Assembly (NCBI RefSeq): GCF_041296385.1 | Contig: NC_091017.1 | Coordinates: 10,596,001-10,660,000, forward strand | Source: Aphelocoma coerulescens | Lineage: Eukaryota > Chordata > Aves > Passeriformes > Corvidae | Reading direction: 5' to 3' | DNA: 64,000 bases | In this document: positions 36,926-47,400 of the stretch, piece by piece | How the letters are laid out: the number at the start of each line of letters is the position of its first letter | Numbering within the stretch: position 1 is the stretch's first letter | Made by a program: the position numbers and the translations under genes | The notes under the pieces: generated by a model | Database searches by the model: none | Seen by the model: only the letters and a program-made list of their open reading frames with translations | Told to the model about the DNA's origin: nothing

Positions 36926-37837
36926 CCTGCCCTTGTGAAAAGTGCTTCCCCAGCTCCCTCATAGTCCCCCCTCCGGTACTGAGCTGCCCTGTCCAGAGCC
37001 ACTAAAATATTAAATAATGTGAATTACTTGTACTTAAACAACCAGAAATTCTTTGGAAAAATATTATCTCAAAGAAGAGGCAACAAATGTGTTCACTGAT
37101 CCCTGACATCTCCATCCCAGCTATTGATAAACAGTGGCTGGAAAATTGAGCAGTCTTTTCCAGCTTCAGGTGCAAAGAAGCCTGTAGTTAAGTTCATGAG
37201 AAACCAGTGAGGGCAACTGATAGAGGAGGCCACACCTGGCAAGAGGAATTGGACCTGCACAGGAGGAGAATCACACATGAGAGAAAACTGGCCTCTGGTG
37301 AAAACTATTTATAGACAACAGCCCAAAAAAGGATTGGCTCTATATTAATGCCGCGCTACTCCCTGTAGTTCATGAGTGCCTGACTTTCTCCTGAAGCTTT
37401 CTTCTTTGTTCTCACCTGACTTCTAAAAGGGCAAGGTGAGTCCTGAACAGAGGCAGACAACCAGCCCAACTTTCGTCTTTAATGCATGAAGCAGGTGCTC
37501 CAGGGTGCTGCCTGTTCCAAATTCAGCATCTCATTTGTTATAAACTAACAAAAAACTCCCCTGGGCATGCTGGACCCAAATAATTCCTTAAAACACTAAA
37601 TGAATCAAGACAGCTTAGTAGATAAAATAGTGTTTTTACTTAAGGTAAAGAGATGAAAAAGGTCTGACATTTAGTCTCATGTGACCTTTATCAAGGACAG
37701 TACAGAGCATACAGGTTTTACCTTGATAACCCACTGTAGCCGGAAGTCTTTGACTTTGATAAAGGTCACTCAGGTCCAAAATGTTGGATCATTTTCTGTT
37801 ACCCTTATCTGAAAGAAAAAAGGCATTCTTCTTAGTA
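36926..37837. other. Unrecognised unique DNA
   Basis: No element or gene identified. It contains one TATTTATAG near 37306 without other promoter signs. Confidence 0.5.
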
Positions 37838-38140
37838 CAGTAGTGTTGGGGTTCCTCCCCCCTGGCGTGGGGTCCAGGGGGAGGGGGACCCTGGAGTAGA
37901 GGCATGGCCTACAGGGTTTCCCTACTCCCTGGTCAATCCTGTTCCCCATTGGTTGTTTTGTGTTCCCCTGCGCGGGGAGGACCCTGGTTGTTCCGTGATT
38001 GCAGAGTTCTTCGGCAGGACCCCGGCCATGTGGCTGGAAAATAAATATCTCTGAAACAGCTATCAAGAATCAGTCCCTATTTCTTTCCACAGGCCCCGCT
38101 ATCTATACATGTTGCAGAAATCCCCGCTGCAACACAGTAG
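37838..38140 (+). mobile_element. Solo ERV LTR, plus strand, with perfect 6-bp TSD
   Basis: The body is 37844-38134 (291 bp), starting TGTTGGGGTTCC and ending CCCCGCTGCAACA, with TG...CA and short inverted termini (TGTTG/CAACA). An exact 6-bp duplication CAGTAG flanks it at 37838-37843 and 38135-38140. AATAAA lies at 38039-38044. It aligns along its whole length with the reverse complement of 22996-23289. Both share TTGGTTGTTTTGTGTTCCCC-like and GAAATAAAYATCTC-like blocks, but many substitutions separate them, so they are old sister insertions. No internal provirus sequence remains. Class II (ERVK-like) is inferred from the 6-bp duplication. Confidence 0.93.
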
Positions 38141-38402
38141 TCCTCCTTTTTAGTATTACTAAAAAAAAATTTTTAAATAAATAAATAACTTTTTTTAAAG
38201 TAATTTAGTTCCAGGAGGAATATCTTACATTATTCTGTATCCAGCACAGTCTTTTCTATTGTCCCTTTTATTTCTGCAAAACTCTCTTCTCTGATCAAAC
38301 ATCACTGGCCTCTGATTGGGGTGGATCATGTGAACTGAGCTCCACTGATGTGAGTAAACAGAAACAAATGGTGAAGCAGAGTACAGACACCATGGTTCTT
38401 CA

Positions 38403-38419
38403 TTTTTTTTTTTTTTTTT
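38403..38419. repeat. T17 homopolymer
   Basis: Seventeen consecutive T residues. No adjoining retroposed copy could be recognised that would make it a reverse-strand poly(A) tail. Confidence 0.95.
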
Positions 38420-40317
38420 AATAACTCATTTACTCAGCAATGTAACTAAATAGAAATGGGAGACATTTATGTGTATAGTCACACTGTAGTTAAGAAAATT
38501 GGGCTCAGCTGTTACACTCTTGTTTTCTTCCGGAAGAACATTGCATGAAGCTAGCATGGCAGGACAGACATAAGGAAGATGCTGAAGCATGTACTTGAAG
38601 CCTCAATAATTTTCAATGTTGTTCTTCAAAGATTTTCTCATCATTCTTCCTGTGAAAGCTGTATTTTCAAGCTTATGTTCAGATTTGTGTTTTCAACATG
38701 TAAATTACACACACTCCAACAACTATTTCTAACTGCTCCCCCTTCAGTGTTTGCCCAGACAGACCACCTTGAATCAATTACATACATAAGGGCCAGAGAA
38801 AGAGTTTACTTTATTGTCCGCAGAAGAAAATCCTGTCTGAAAATCATTTCTTTCTAGAACTGTGCAGAATTGCACATTCTTCCCTTCAAAATTCATCTCA
38901 AGAGCAACTTACATAGAGTTTTACTTACACAAGTTGCTGTGCCATAGGAGAAATATTGATTGGGAGACAGGACTGCATCCAGTGTCTTTTGTGACTGAGG
39001 AAAGGTAAGTAAATGAATTCAGACTTCCTCTTCTATCCCGATCCTGTCCTTAGAGCAAACTGTGGCAAAAACGAGAGATAACAGTGTAAAGGGGTTGGTT
39101 TTCCCTTGTAATAGTGGCTAAAGGAAAGATGAAGAGAGGCAGGTGAGCTGTGACTATACATGGGATGTCATGGATGGGACAGCACAGCCAACTTAGAGCA
39201 AAATACTGCCACTCGTAGAGGAGAAAGAAAGTAGGAAACAGGATACAGCCTGTGTCTCTACTGTTCCTAACTTCTTGGGTCATTAGTAGTGTCCACAGAT
39301 CAGTTCTTGATGTAGCCCAGAGTGACTTATTTTAGAAGCTCTGCAGAAGCTTTGCATATGGTATTAAAGGATCCTTCCACCTATTAAACAATATACATAT
39401 AAAAACAAACCTTTATTTATGTCTACTTTTAGAGATGTTTTCTTCACTGACCTTCTTCAACGCCATCCTCTCAAATAAAAATATTCCAACTACTACTGTG
39501 ACCTGTATTTGGCTGTGGTGGGGTCAAAGAGCCACTACTGGAGACAGAGAACCAGTCTGAAGGTAGCTGCACAGGTCTACCAGCACTAACAAAAGAAAGT
39601 AATTTGGCCTTCAAATTTTTAAGGCTGAAGCACATCCTTAGACAAAAATCAGAAAAATCTGCTGGAGACTTCCTACCAAAGGCATCTGGATGTAAGTTCA
39701 AATTACTTCAAAATCATAGAATCTCTTTTTCTTGAGAGATTCTGGACACTTCTGGGTCAGACCCACCCTGCCCCACCCTACCTCCCATCCCACACCTCCC
39801 CTCTCCCGTTATAATGAAATGGTAATCTGCTACATCCTCATTATTAGGAATCTCATATCCATGAAATGGTTACTTTATATAACTTCAGATAAAATACCTT
39901 TGAGACAAATTTGTTAGGAGTTGCTTGGAAGCCAGTTTCAACCCTGCTAACACAATCATTGTAATTTTCAGGAGAAAAACATGATCTTTGTAAAGAGAAG
40001 AATCTAATACAGGCATTTTTGTTTGTGGGCAAGGTTCAGTTAAATCTGAAGTTAAGGTGCCTTCAGCCATCTTGTATCCTACTCATGGGAGCTCACTCTG
40101 TGTTTCTATGAAGCATAAATTTCCAAACTTCCACACATAAAACTGTGGTCAGCTCCAGAAATAGCATGTTTAAGAAGAATGCTTTTAACTCAGGTTGTTT
40201 TGCTTCATAGAAAGAGCCACATATGACTGTACTTAAACTAATTATATGAAGGTTGTATTTTTGACCAGAAAAATGTGTATTGCATTACATACGCTTAGAA
40301 GAAATATGTGAAATGGA

Positions 40318-40350
<33 letters not shown>

Positions 40351-40356
40351 GTTATT
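40318..40356. repeat. (ATT)n trinucleotide microsatellite
   Basis: About eleven pure ATT units, then a GTT interruption and two further units. Confidence 0.95.
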
Positions 40357-41873
40357 ATGCCAGGAAGATTTGGACTAATTCACCTCTGCAGGCACTTCTC
40401 TCTACATCTTCCAATGAGACTTTTGACATTCTGATCTTTTATAACTAGAGTTAAATTTGAGGTCTACATAGTCTTGTCATTCCTGACCTTACTGACTCTT
40501 ACATCCATCACATGGCTTCATTTTGCTTCTCTGGGATAGTTCAGGCAATGACAGATTCACTTCAGAAAATTTCTTAGGAGATTTTAACAGAACGGTATGT
40601 TTTATAAAACCCTACCAGTAGCTGGCATGGCATTAGAGGGGAAACAAAAGTACTCAGAAGCTGAGAAAGGAACAGAAGATCCTACACGGATGCTCACAAT
40701 GGAACACAGCTCATTCCTACTCCCACAAAAGCAAGGGCAAAAATCCTTGCCATTTACTCTATAGAACTGTTATTACACCATCCCAGGGGAGCAGCAAAAA
40801 TAGCATCCCATTTTGCATCTGGCTTCCAGCTTTATATTAGCAGAAATGTAGGACACATGGGAAGCAAAACAGGCCATACAAAAGGTGAGTCAGTCAATCT
40901 GATTTTATGGCTTTGATTCACTCATTCTCAGTTTTCCTCAGCCTCGAGGAATGGTAGCCCTCAGAAAAAAGGTGCAGCTAAGTAAGTCCATGTTACCCAG
41001 CTTGAGTGGTTAACAGAGTAATTACAGGGCTACTGGGCACCTCATCACTGACTTACCAGTTAGGGCATCAAATGCATGACATGTGGCTGGTTGGTGACTG
41101 TCCCTTTAGCAGTAACTATCAACCTTCCTCAGAGCAATAACTATATTTAAATGACCCTTCCCCAGTACAAGTCTAACATAAGATAATAAGCTCTAAGTCA
41201 CTGACATGCTAAGCAAGTGAGGAGAGCAAATCCAGCACACACATAAGCATGCATCAAGTTGAAGCGCACATTCTGATTTTTTGCAGTAAAAAACACCAAG
41301 CTCCATGCCCAGCTCTTTCCACAGATCATATCCAGAATTCAGAAGAGTCCCTGAGCTGGCACAGACTAATTAAGAAGAAAGGGAAAAATTATATTTATGT
41401 GTAAACAATACTCTTATAAAGAAACACTATCAATAATGTAGTGGTAAAATACTTGAAAGGAAATGGATTTTTTATGAAGTCAGTTTTCCAAAGCCTTTCT
41501 TCAGATAAGAGAATAATACTTTTAAATTGCTATTCACGATGACCACTTGTTAACATTTTGCCCTGGGGAAAAAACACAGCTTAGCAGTACAAGGGCTTTA
41601 TAATAAGCATCTTTATCTCCTTGGGATTCTTGTTATTTTTTTCCTCAGTACTGTAAACCAAATACCACTCGGGTTGACTCACACAGACCGCGGGAGGCGG
41701 ACATGGAAAAGAGGGCTGTTTTCTCATGAGAAGTTCAACATGGTGGAATTCCTCTTCCATTTCTGCAGCTCCAAAGACGATTTGCACCCAGCTTGACCTG
41801 GCAGACGTAACTTTTCTTCTCTCACTCCTAATTTGTCTGCAGTTGGGTCAGGTTCATAGCTGTTTGGAGTGTA

Positions 41874-41940
41874 CCAATGGCTTTCCTGGTTGGAGCTATA
41901 AAAAAAGCCTGAGCCTACTCAAATACCAGCACAAGGGCAA
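41874..41940 (+). promoter_or_regulatory. Weak promoter-like block (CCAAT plus TATA)
   Basis: CCAAT at 41874-41878 and TATAAAAAAA at 41897-41906. The 18-bp gap between them is shorter than usual. A small CpG-containing patch (CGCGGGAGGCGG) lies 190 bp upstream. There are no LTR termini or coding sequence to support it. It could be chance or an old LTR remnant. Confidence 0.2.
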
Positions 41941-42432
41941 TATCGTAGGCACTCCTTGGAAGCAGCAGAAAGAATGGGGTAGATGAGCTGGCAGACAGCA
42001 TTCCTGTCGTAGCCCACAACCAATCACCATATGTTTGGCTCCAAACTAGGCAGCAGAGAGGCCAGAACAATGCAGAGAATTCAGATGATTTTGTTATGTC
42101 ACAACGAAGACAGGGAGCTTTGAAGCTTGCAAGCATCACCTACATTCTCTGCCTTTCCTTACCAAAGCATTACTTCAGAGAATTAGCAAGAGGAACCTTC
42201 CTCTTAAACACTCTTAAAGATTTGGTTTCCAAAAGGGGCTTTGTTCTATGGTGGCTTTGGATATATTTCCACTCTGAATTTGCTTTAACACAATGTTTTT
42301 TGTTTTAATACAGTGAAGGCTTTTAGCCTGCTCAGTTAAAGAAAGTTAGAGGGAAGGCACTTCCAAACTGAATGTATATCCCATGGACACGCAATGGAGT
42401 ACGCTTCAGAGACCCTTCATTTCGGCACTGGA

Positions 42433-42605
42433 AAAGCCAAGATAAGCTGTGGATGTCCCATCCACAGAAGTGTTCAAGGCCAGGCTGGATGGGGCTTTGA
42501 GCAGCCTGGTCTAAGTGGAAGGTGTCCCTGCCCATGGCAGGGAGTTGGAACTAGACAATCATTAAGGTCCTTTCCAATGCAAACTAGTCTGATTCTCTGA
42601 CCTTG
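42433..42605 (+). mobile_element. CR1 3' end, plus strand
   Basis: Contains AGTGTTCAAGGCCAGGCTGG, TTTGAGCAGCCTGGTCTAAG, GTGTCCCTGCCCATGGCAGG and GGTCCTTTCCAATGCAAAC, then a GATTCTCTG tail. This is the canonical order of the avian CR1 3' UTR. About 170 bp is preserved. Confidence 0.92.
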
Positions 42606-42734
42606 TGATCTAGTTTAGACCCAGCAAATCTCTGCAGTTAACAGAGCGATCAGTATAAAAAAAAGTAGAATCAGAAAGCTCAGAAACAACTGCAAGCACC
42701 ACGTTACAAATTTGCACTCAGAATCAACTGGTTT

Positions 42735-43242
42735 GAGTACTCAGCAGTGATGAGGGCACACCACAAGTGCTGTGTCCAGTTCTGGAGGCCTCAATTCAGG
42801 AAGGACATTGAGGTGCTGAAGAAGGACAACAATGCTCATGAAGGGTCTGGAGGGTTAATCCTATGAGGAATGGCTGAGGAAGTTAGGGCTGTTTAGCCCG
42901 GAGAAAAGGAAGCTCAGGGGAGACCTTATTGCTCTATAAAACTCCCTGAAAGGAGTTTGTAGCCAGGTGGTGGTCCCAGGCAATACATGACAGGACAAGA
43001 GGAAATGGCCTCACGTGGTACCAGAGAAGGTTCAGGATGGACATCAAGAGGAATTTCTTCACAGAAAGGGTGATTAAACATTGGAATGAGCTGCTCAGGG
43101 AGCTGGTGGAGTCACCATCCCTAAAGGTGTTTAAGAAAAGACTGTGGTCTAGATGACATGGTGGTATTTAGTCAAAAGCTGGAATCAATGGTCTCGGGAG
43201 TCTTTTCCAACCAACTGATCCTTTGAGTTTGTGATTCTATGC
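42735..43242 (+). mobile_element. CR1 3' region, plus strand, about 500 bp
   Basis: The most complete CR1 in the window besides the split copy at 59.5 kb. It runs from GTGCTGTGTCCAGTTCTGGA through GTTTAGCCCGGAGAAAAGGA, GGAGACCTTATTGCTC, ACATGACAGGACAAGAGGAA and GAATTTCTTCACAGAAAGGG to the terminal TTTCCAACCAACTGATCC and GTGATTCTATG. It lies 130 bp after another CR1 tail in the same orientation, but it has its own upstream part, so these are two insertions. Confidence 0.92.
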
Positions 43243-43718
43243 TAAGGGGGATGTCTTCACACCGCAACTTCACCCCATTTCAGGTGTTGGAGACAGTCAA
43301 GGGAGTCTCCAACAACAAAGCAGCTTAGGCTACAGAGATTTAAGATCTTTTTTAGGTTGCCAATTTTATGCGTGTACCACAAGAGCCATTCTATTATATA
43401 AACCAAAAAATACATTGATCTGCCACCGCTACAAATGCTAGTTAAGATTTTTTTTTTTTTGGTTCTACATTAGTTTACACACCACCTCTTCTTCCACACT
43501 GGGTGGACACAGGCCTAAATGGCCAGGAAAAAAATCTTAACACGCGCAGAGATGAACTGAGGAAGGATAAGAAAAGAGAACATCAAGTACAGGTTACAAG
43601 GTTCCACCTTCTACTGTGAAGGCAGGTGGGATTTATAGACAGCCTGTGCCTGGGCTGCCTTGAACATCAGTGCTCTCAAATGAACCACTGACACAGGGAA
43701 CACTAGTGCTCAGAGTAA
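43243..43718. other. Unrecognised DNA between CR1 and LTR
   Basis: Contains a small hairpin with 9-bp arms (GTTGGAGAC at 43286-43294, GTCTCCAAC at 43305-43313) and a T-run near 43449-43460. No gene. Confidence 0.5.
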
Positions 43719-44402
43719 GGTCAGTGTGACTCAGCCCACTGCGGGGCTGGGGCAGCGAGATGCCAATCAATCCCAGCCCCTCCCCTGGATCGAGTTTCCC
43801 AAAGAGGCAGACTCAGAGGATGGGTTGATGGGCGGCTCAGAAGCCTAAGCCCCACCCCCCCGGGCGGTGCCCGGGTACAAGCTGCCTCCCCGGTTTGGGA
43901 AAAATCTCGGTTACTCGGTTGTTCATTGGTTCTCTGTTATAACTCCCGCCTCTCGGTTCCCCCCCCCCCCCCGTGGTTCTTGTTACATTGTATCCTACCC
44001 CTGGCTTGTAACTCATTGGTTGTTTTCCCCTTTACTGGGGTTTTCAAATTCCCTATAAAACTGAAGACAAGCTTCAGTATCGGATCCCATCAATCCCATC
44101 AATCCCATCATATCAGATTCCAGCCTTCTGAGCTTGTTCAGGTTGCGAAACTTCTAACAATAAACCTGTTAGAAGCCAGACCCGAACAGCCTCTCTCTTC
44201 GTCTCTGAGCTAACATGAGCTGATACCATCGGCTCCTGCCGTGTTCCCTCTGCATAGAAACCAGCTAGCTAACCCAGTAAGCAGCTCTTTTCCTGACTCC
44301 GAAGTCGCTTCAGCGACGCATGGAGGTAACGCAGCTGGACTGTCTCTGACCTGGGGCACACCAGAGCTCATGCTTCGAGCACCAAGAACTGCGTTAGGTC
44401 AG
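43719..44402 (+). mobile_element. Probable solo ERV LTR, plus strand
   Basis: The promoter and polyadenylation layout of an LTR is clear: two inverted CCAAT boxes (ATTGG at 43925-43929 and 44015-44019), TATA box TATAAAA (44054-44060), a start region, and AATAAA (44159-44164) about 100 bp on. The region is CpG-richer than its flanks, has C14 at 43959-43972, and three perfect copies of the 9-mer ATCCCATCA at 44084-44110, just after the presumed start site. A repeat AGGTCAG (GGTCAG at 43719-43724 and 44397-44402) would define a 672-bp body starting TGTGACTCAG. The body would end GCGTTA rather than CA, so these boundaries are tentative. No internal ERV genes adjoin it. Confidence 0.7.
43959..43972. 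repeat. C14 homopolymer inside the LTR
   Basis: Fourteen consecutive C residues upstream of the LTR TATA box. Confidence 0.95.
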
Positions 44403-47400
44403 GTCATGATCCCAGGGAGAAATGCTAACCTCAATTAGAGGCATATAAGAGATTCTAAGCCAATATTCACCCCCTGCTCTTTTTGTGAGGCTGTAGTTCC
44501 ATGCACTGCTGCTCCACATAGTGCCACAGGCTGCCATCACTTCAATATGCTGATAAGCAGTGCTCTGCTAAAGCACTGCTGCAGCACTGCTGGCTGCTGC
44601 AGACATGTAGGTATTTTTGTTACTAATGTGTGACCTTAGAGAATTTATTAATGAAAAACATTGCAGCTTGCAGAGGAAAACAGTTTTAGCCTGAAGCAGA
44701 CTACCACTGAGGTCAGTGAGTCGAGCAACATGAAGTTAGCTAAAGATGACCTAGAAAGGAAGAGAAAAAAACCATAAGATTTGTTTCTTTACGGCTTTGT
44801 TATGGCAAACAATTACTGTGAAAGGCTTTTTTCTATTTTTTAATGGGTGTTTTCCTTGTGCAATTGCTCAAAGTAGATATCTAGGTATAAGATGGAGGTG
44901 GCCAGAATATTTTCTACATAAATATGTCCACCTAAACAGTTTTAAGCAATTTATATAATTTGTCTAAAAGGTGTCTGGATCCCAGAGTTGACAGCTTGCT
45001 GTTTTATTTTTGTTTTGTGATGACTAAGAGTAAGTTCCAGTTCTAAAGTTGTAATAACATGCAGGCCACACAGAATTATTAAGGTTATATAAAGATACTG
45101 GTTTAGTAAATGTCAGTGGCAGGAGAACACAGTCTTTTCACAGAAAAAAAAAAGGAATATGATTGTTTGAAGGGGGTTTGACAGTAAATGTAAAATATTC
45201 AACTTTGGGTTATCTGTGTGTCTGCAATTTTGCTCTGTGCACTTTTTCTTGAATGAGGATCAGACTTTCTGCCCAACATCAAGTTCAGTGGAGCTGAGAG
45301 ATGATACCAGGCTGCAACAAAATCCTGTCCATCAGGAAGTCATTTAGGTCCCAACAGGTTGTTACCTTTAACCACTATTTATTTCTCCTTCAGTAAAAAA
45401 CCAAAATTTGACAGGCTGAAAATCAGCAAGGAACAGACTTAATCATATCAAAGAATGAGAAGGGAAGTGAACAAACCTGTTTCTAGCTTGGCTTTACTAC
45501 TGTCCATACTTATGCCTCCAAGTAGCAAATAAACCCCAAATCTAAGCTTCTGAAAGCAGCACAAAAATCATAATCCCTTTTCTCTTGCTAATACTAAGGG
45601 AAAGACCAAGAGTCAAAATATTCCCAAAGTAAAAATCAAGTATTCCACAACCATGTGAATAAATAAGAGGCAAAAAAAAGGAAGCTGCAAAAGTCATCTT
45701 AGAAGTACGACAAAGATGTCTGACAAACAACTGCTAAAATATGAAAAAATAAATAAATCTTGAGTGTGCCACATTCTGTGATCTAGAAGACTAAAATAAC
45801 ATTTGGAGAGCCATGAATCAATATGAAGTATTTCAAAACTGTTGGCTCTTCCCCAGACACATCCCTAAAGACATACTGTGGGAACATTTTTTGCACAAAG
45901 TATTGTAGCTGCAATATAGTTAGTAGCTTCCCATGAACTTATAGTTCCAGGATTACTGTAAATAAAGTATTTTAAACAAATTTAAAAGAAAAAAAAGTCT
46001 TTCAAGAACAAAAAGACTATATACTGTAAGGATACTCAAAACCAGCTACCCCTGCTTTTTTTTGACATTTAACAGACCAGATATTCAAAAATGCACAATG
46101 ACAACTCCAACTTAGATGCACCACTGCCATTGCCAGCATCATATGCATCAATTTATGCTTAACCATGTAATTTACTGGGTTTGGAAGGGAGCAAGTACCA
46201 CTTAAGAGAAATACTCCATGATCAGCAAAATGGGCTAACACAAAATGCTGTATATTATGACATGAAATATACTTCTTGTTTTAGAAAGTTTCTCTCCTCC
46301 CTTTTTCTTCCAGCACACAGCTCCTATCTCCCACCCTAACGCTACTTCTAAGCCTGGTTTTAGTCATTTCTCCCTAATCTTCCCCACACCCACTAACCAT
46401 CCATAAGCAGCACCCAAATCCACTACAGTGAACGCTTGTGAGGAATTTGCCAGTGCTGAGTCTTTAAAAGCAGCCAAATGAGTAAGTCTGGAGTCAGAGG
46501 TCAGAAAAAAGAAAAAAAAGTTGGGTGAGTAAACTCCATTCACAAAAAAAAAGAGTCTAAAATGATGCAGAATATGTTCTCAATCTGGCAAGGCAAAACA
46601 CATACTTCTTCTGCTCCTGTCCATCATTTCATGAGCCTGGCTGCCACTTTGGTTTACACTCAGTAACACCTTCCTCCCTAGGTAGTCCTATTGAAAACTG
46701 TGAGATGAGGCAGGGAATAGCATTCTCAGTATTAACAGCAGCAGTGAGGCTGCCCCTTCATCAATCATCGATAATCTGGGGTTTTATTAAAAATAGCTGA
46801 TACCTGTGCTGACAGTTTCCAGCTCTGGCACTGCAACCCATTCAGGTTGTAAAGGGATTTAGTGCTCCAAATCCTGCAAGAATCTTGTAACTGTCCAGTT
46901 ATCACTTGATGGCCACACCCCTTCAGCATCCTAGTGGCCATGTCACTGCAGATAAGCTCTGTTTATGTTAACTTAGGATATACAGCATACTTCTACAAAG
47001 CTGGATGAGTGCCCTTTTGCAGGATGTTCTGTACATTAAAGTCCTGCAGCCAAGAGGCCTGAAGATGTTGAGGGAGAAGAAAAGGCTTTTCATAGAGCTT
47101 AATCCAATTAACGCACATTACTGAAGGTTAGGATCATATGTCACATTATCCAGACACATCCTTTCATGCACCATCATCTAATTGCAAAGTCCAATTTTCT
47201 TTTAAGGCTTTTCAGCTTCATCAAGAAAATGTGATGGGAAATTCAACACTTAAACTACAGGTGTCTTAGATAAGATTTCTTCATCTTTCCTTTATTTTTC
47301 ACGCACTTCCCCCACCCCCAAAGAAATATGATGCCTTTTTTAAAATAGTGGCTTGTTTCATCAAGTAATACAAACTGGCATCCATTCAAATATCTCCTAA

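Larger units (their letters stand above)
38141..42432. other. Unrecognised DNA with simple repeats
   Basis: Holds T17 at 38403-38419, an (ATT)n array at 40318-40356 and a weak promoter-like block near 41.9 kb, listed separately. No gene recognised. Confidence 0.5.
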
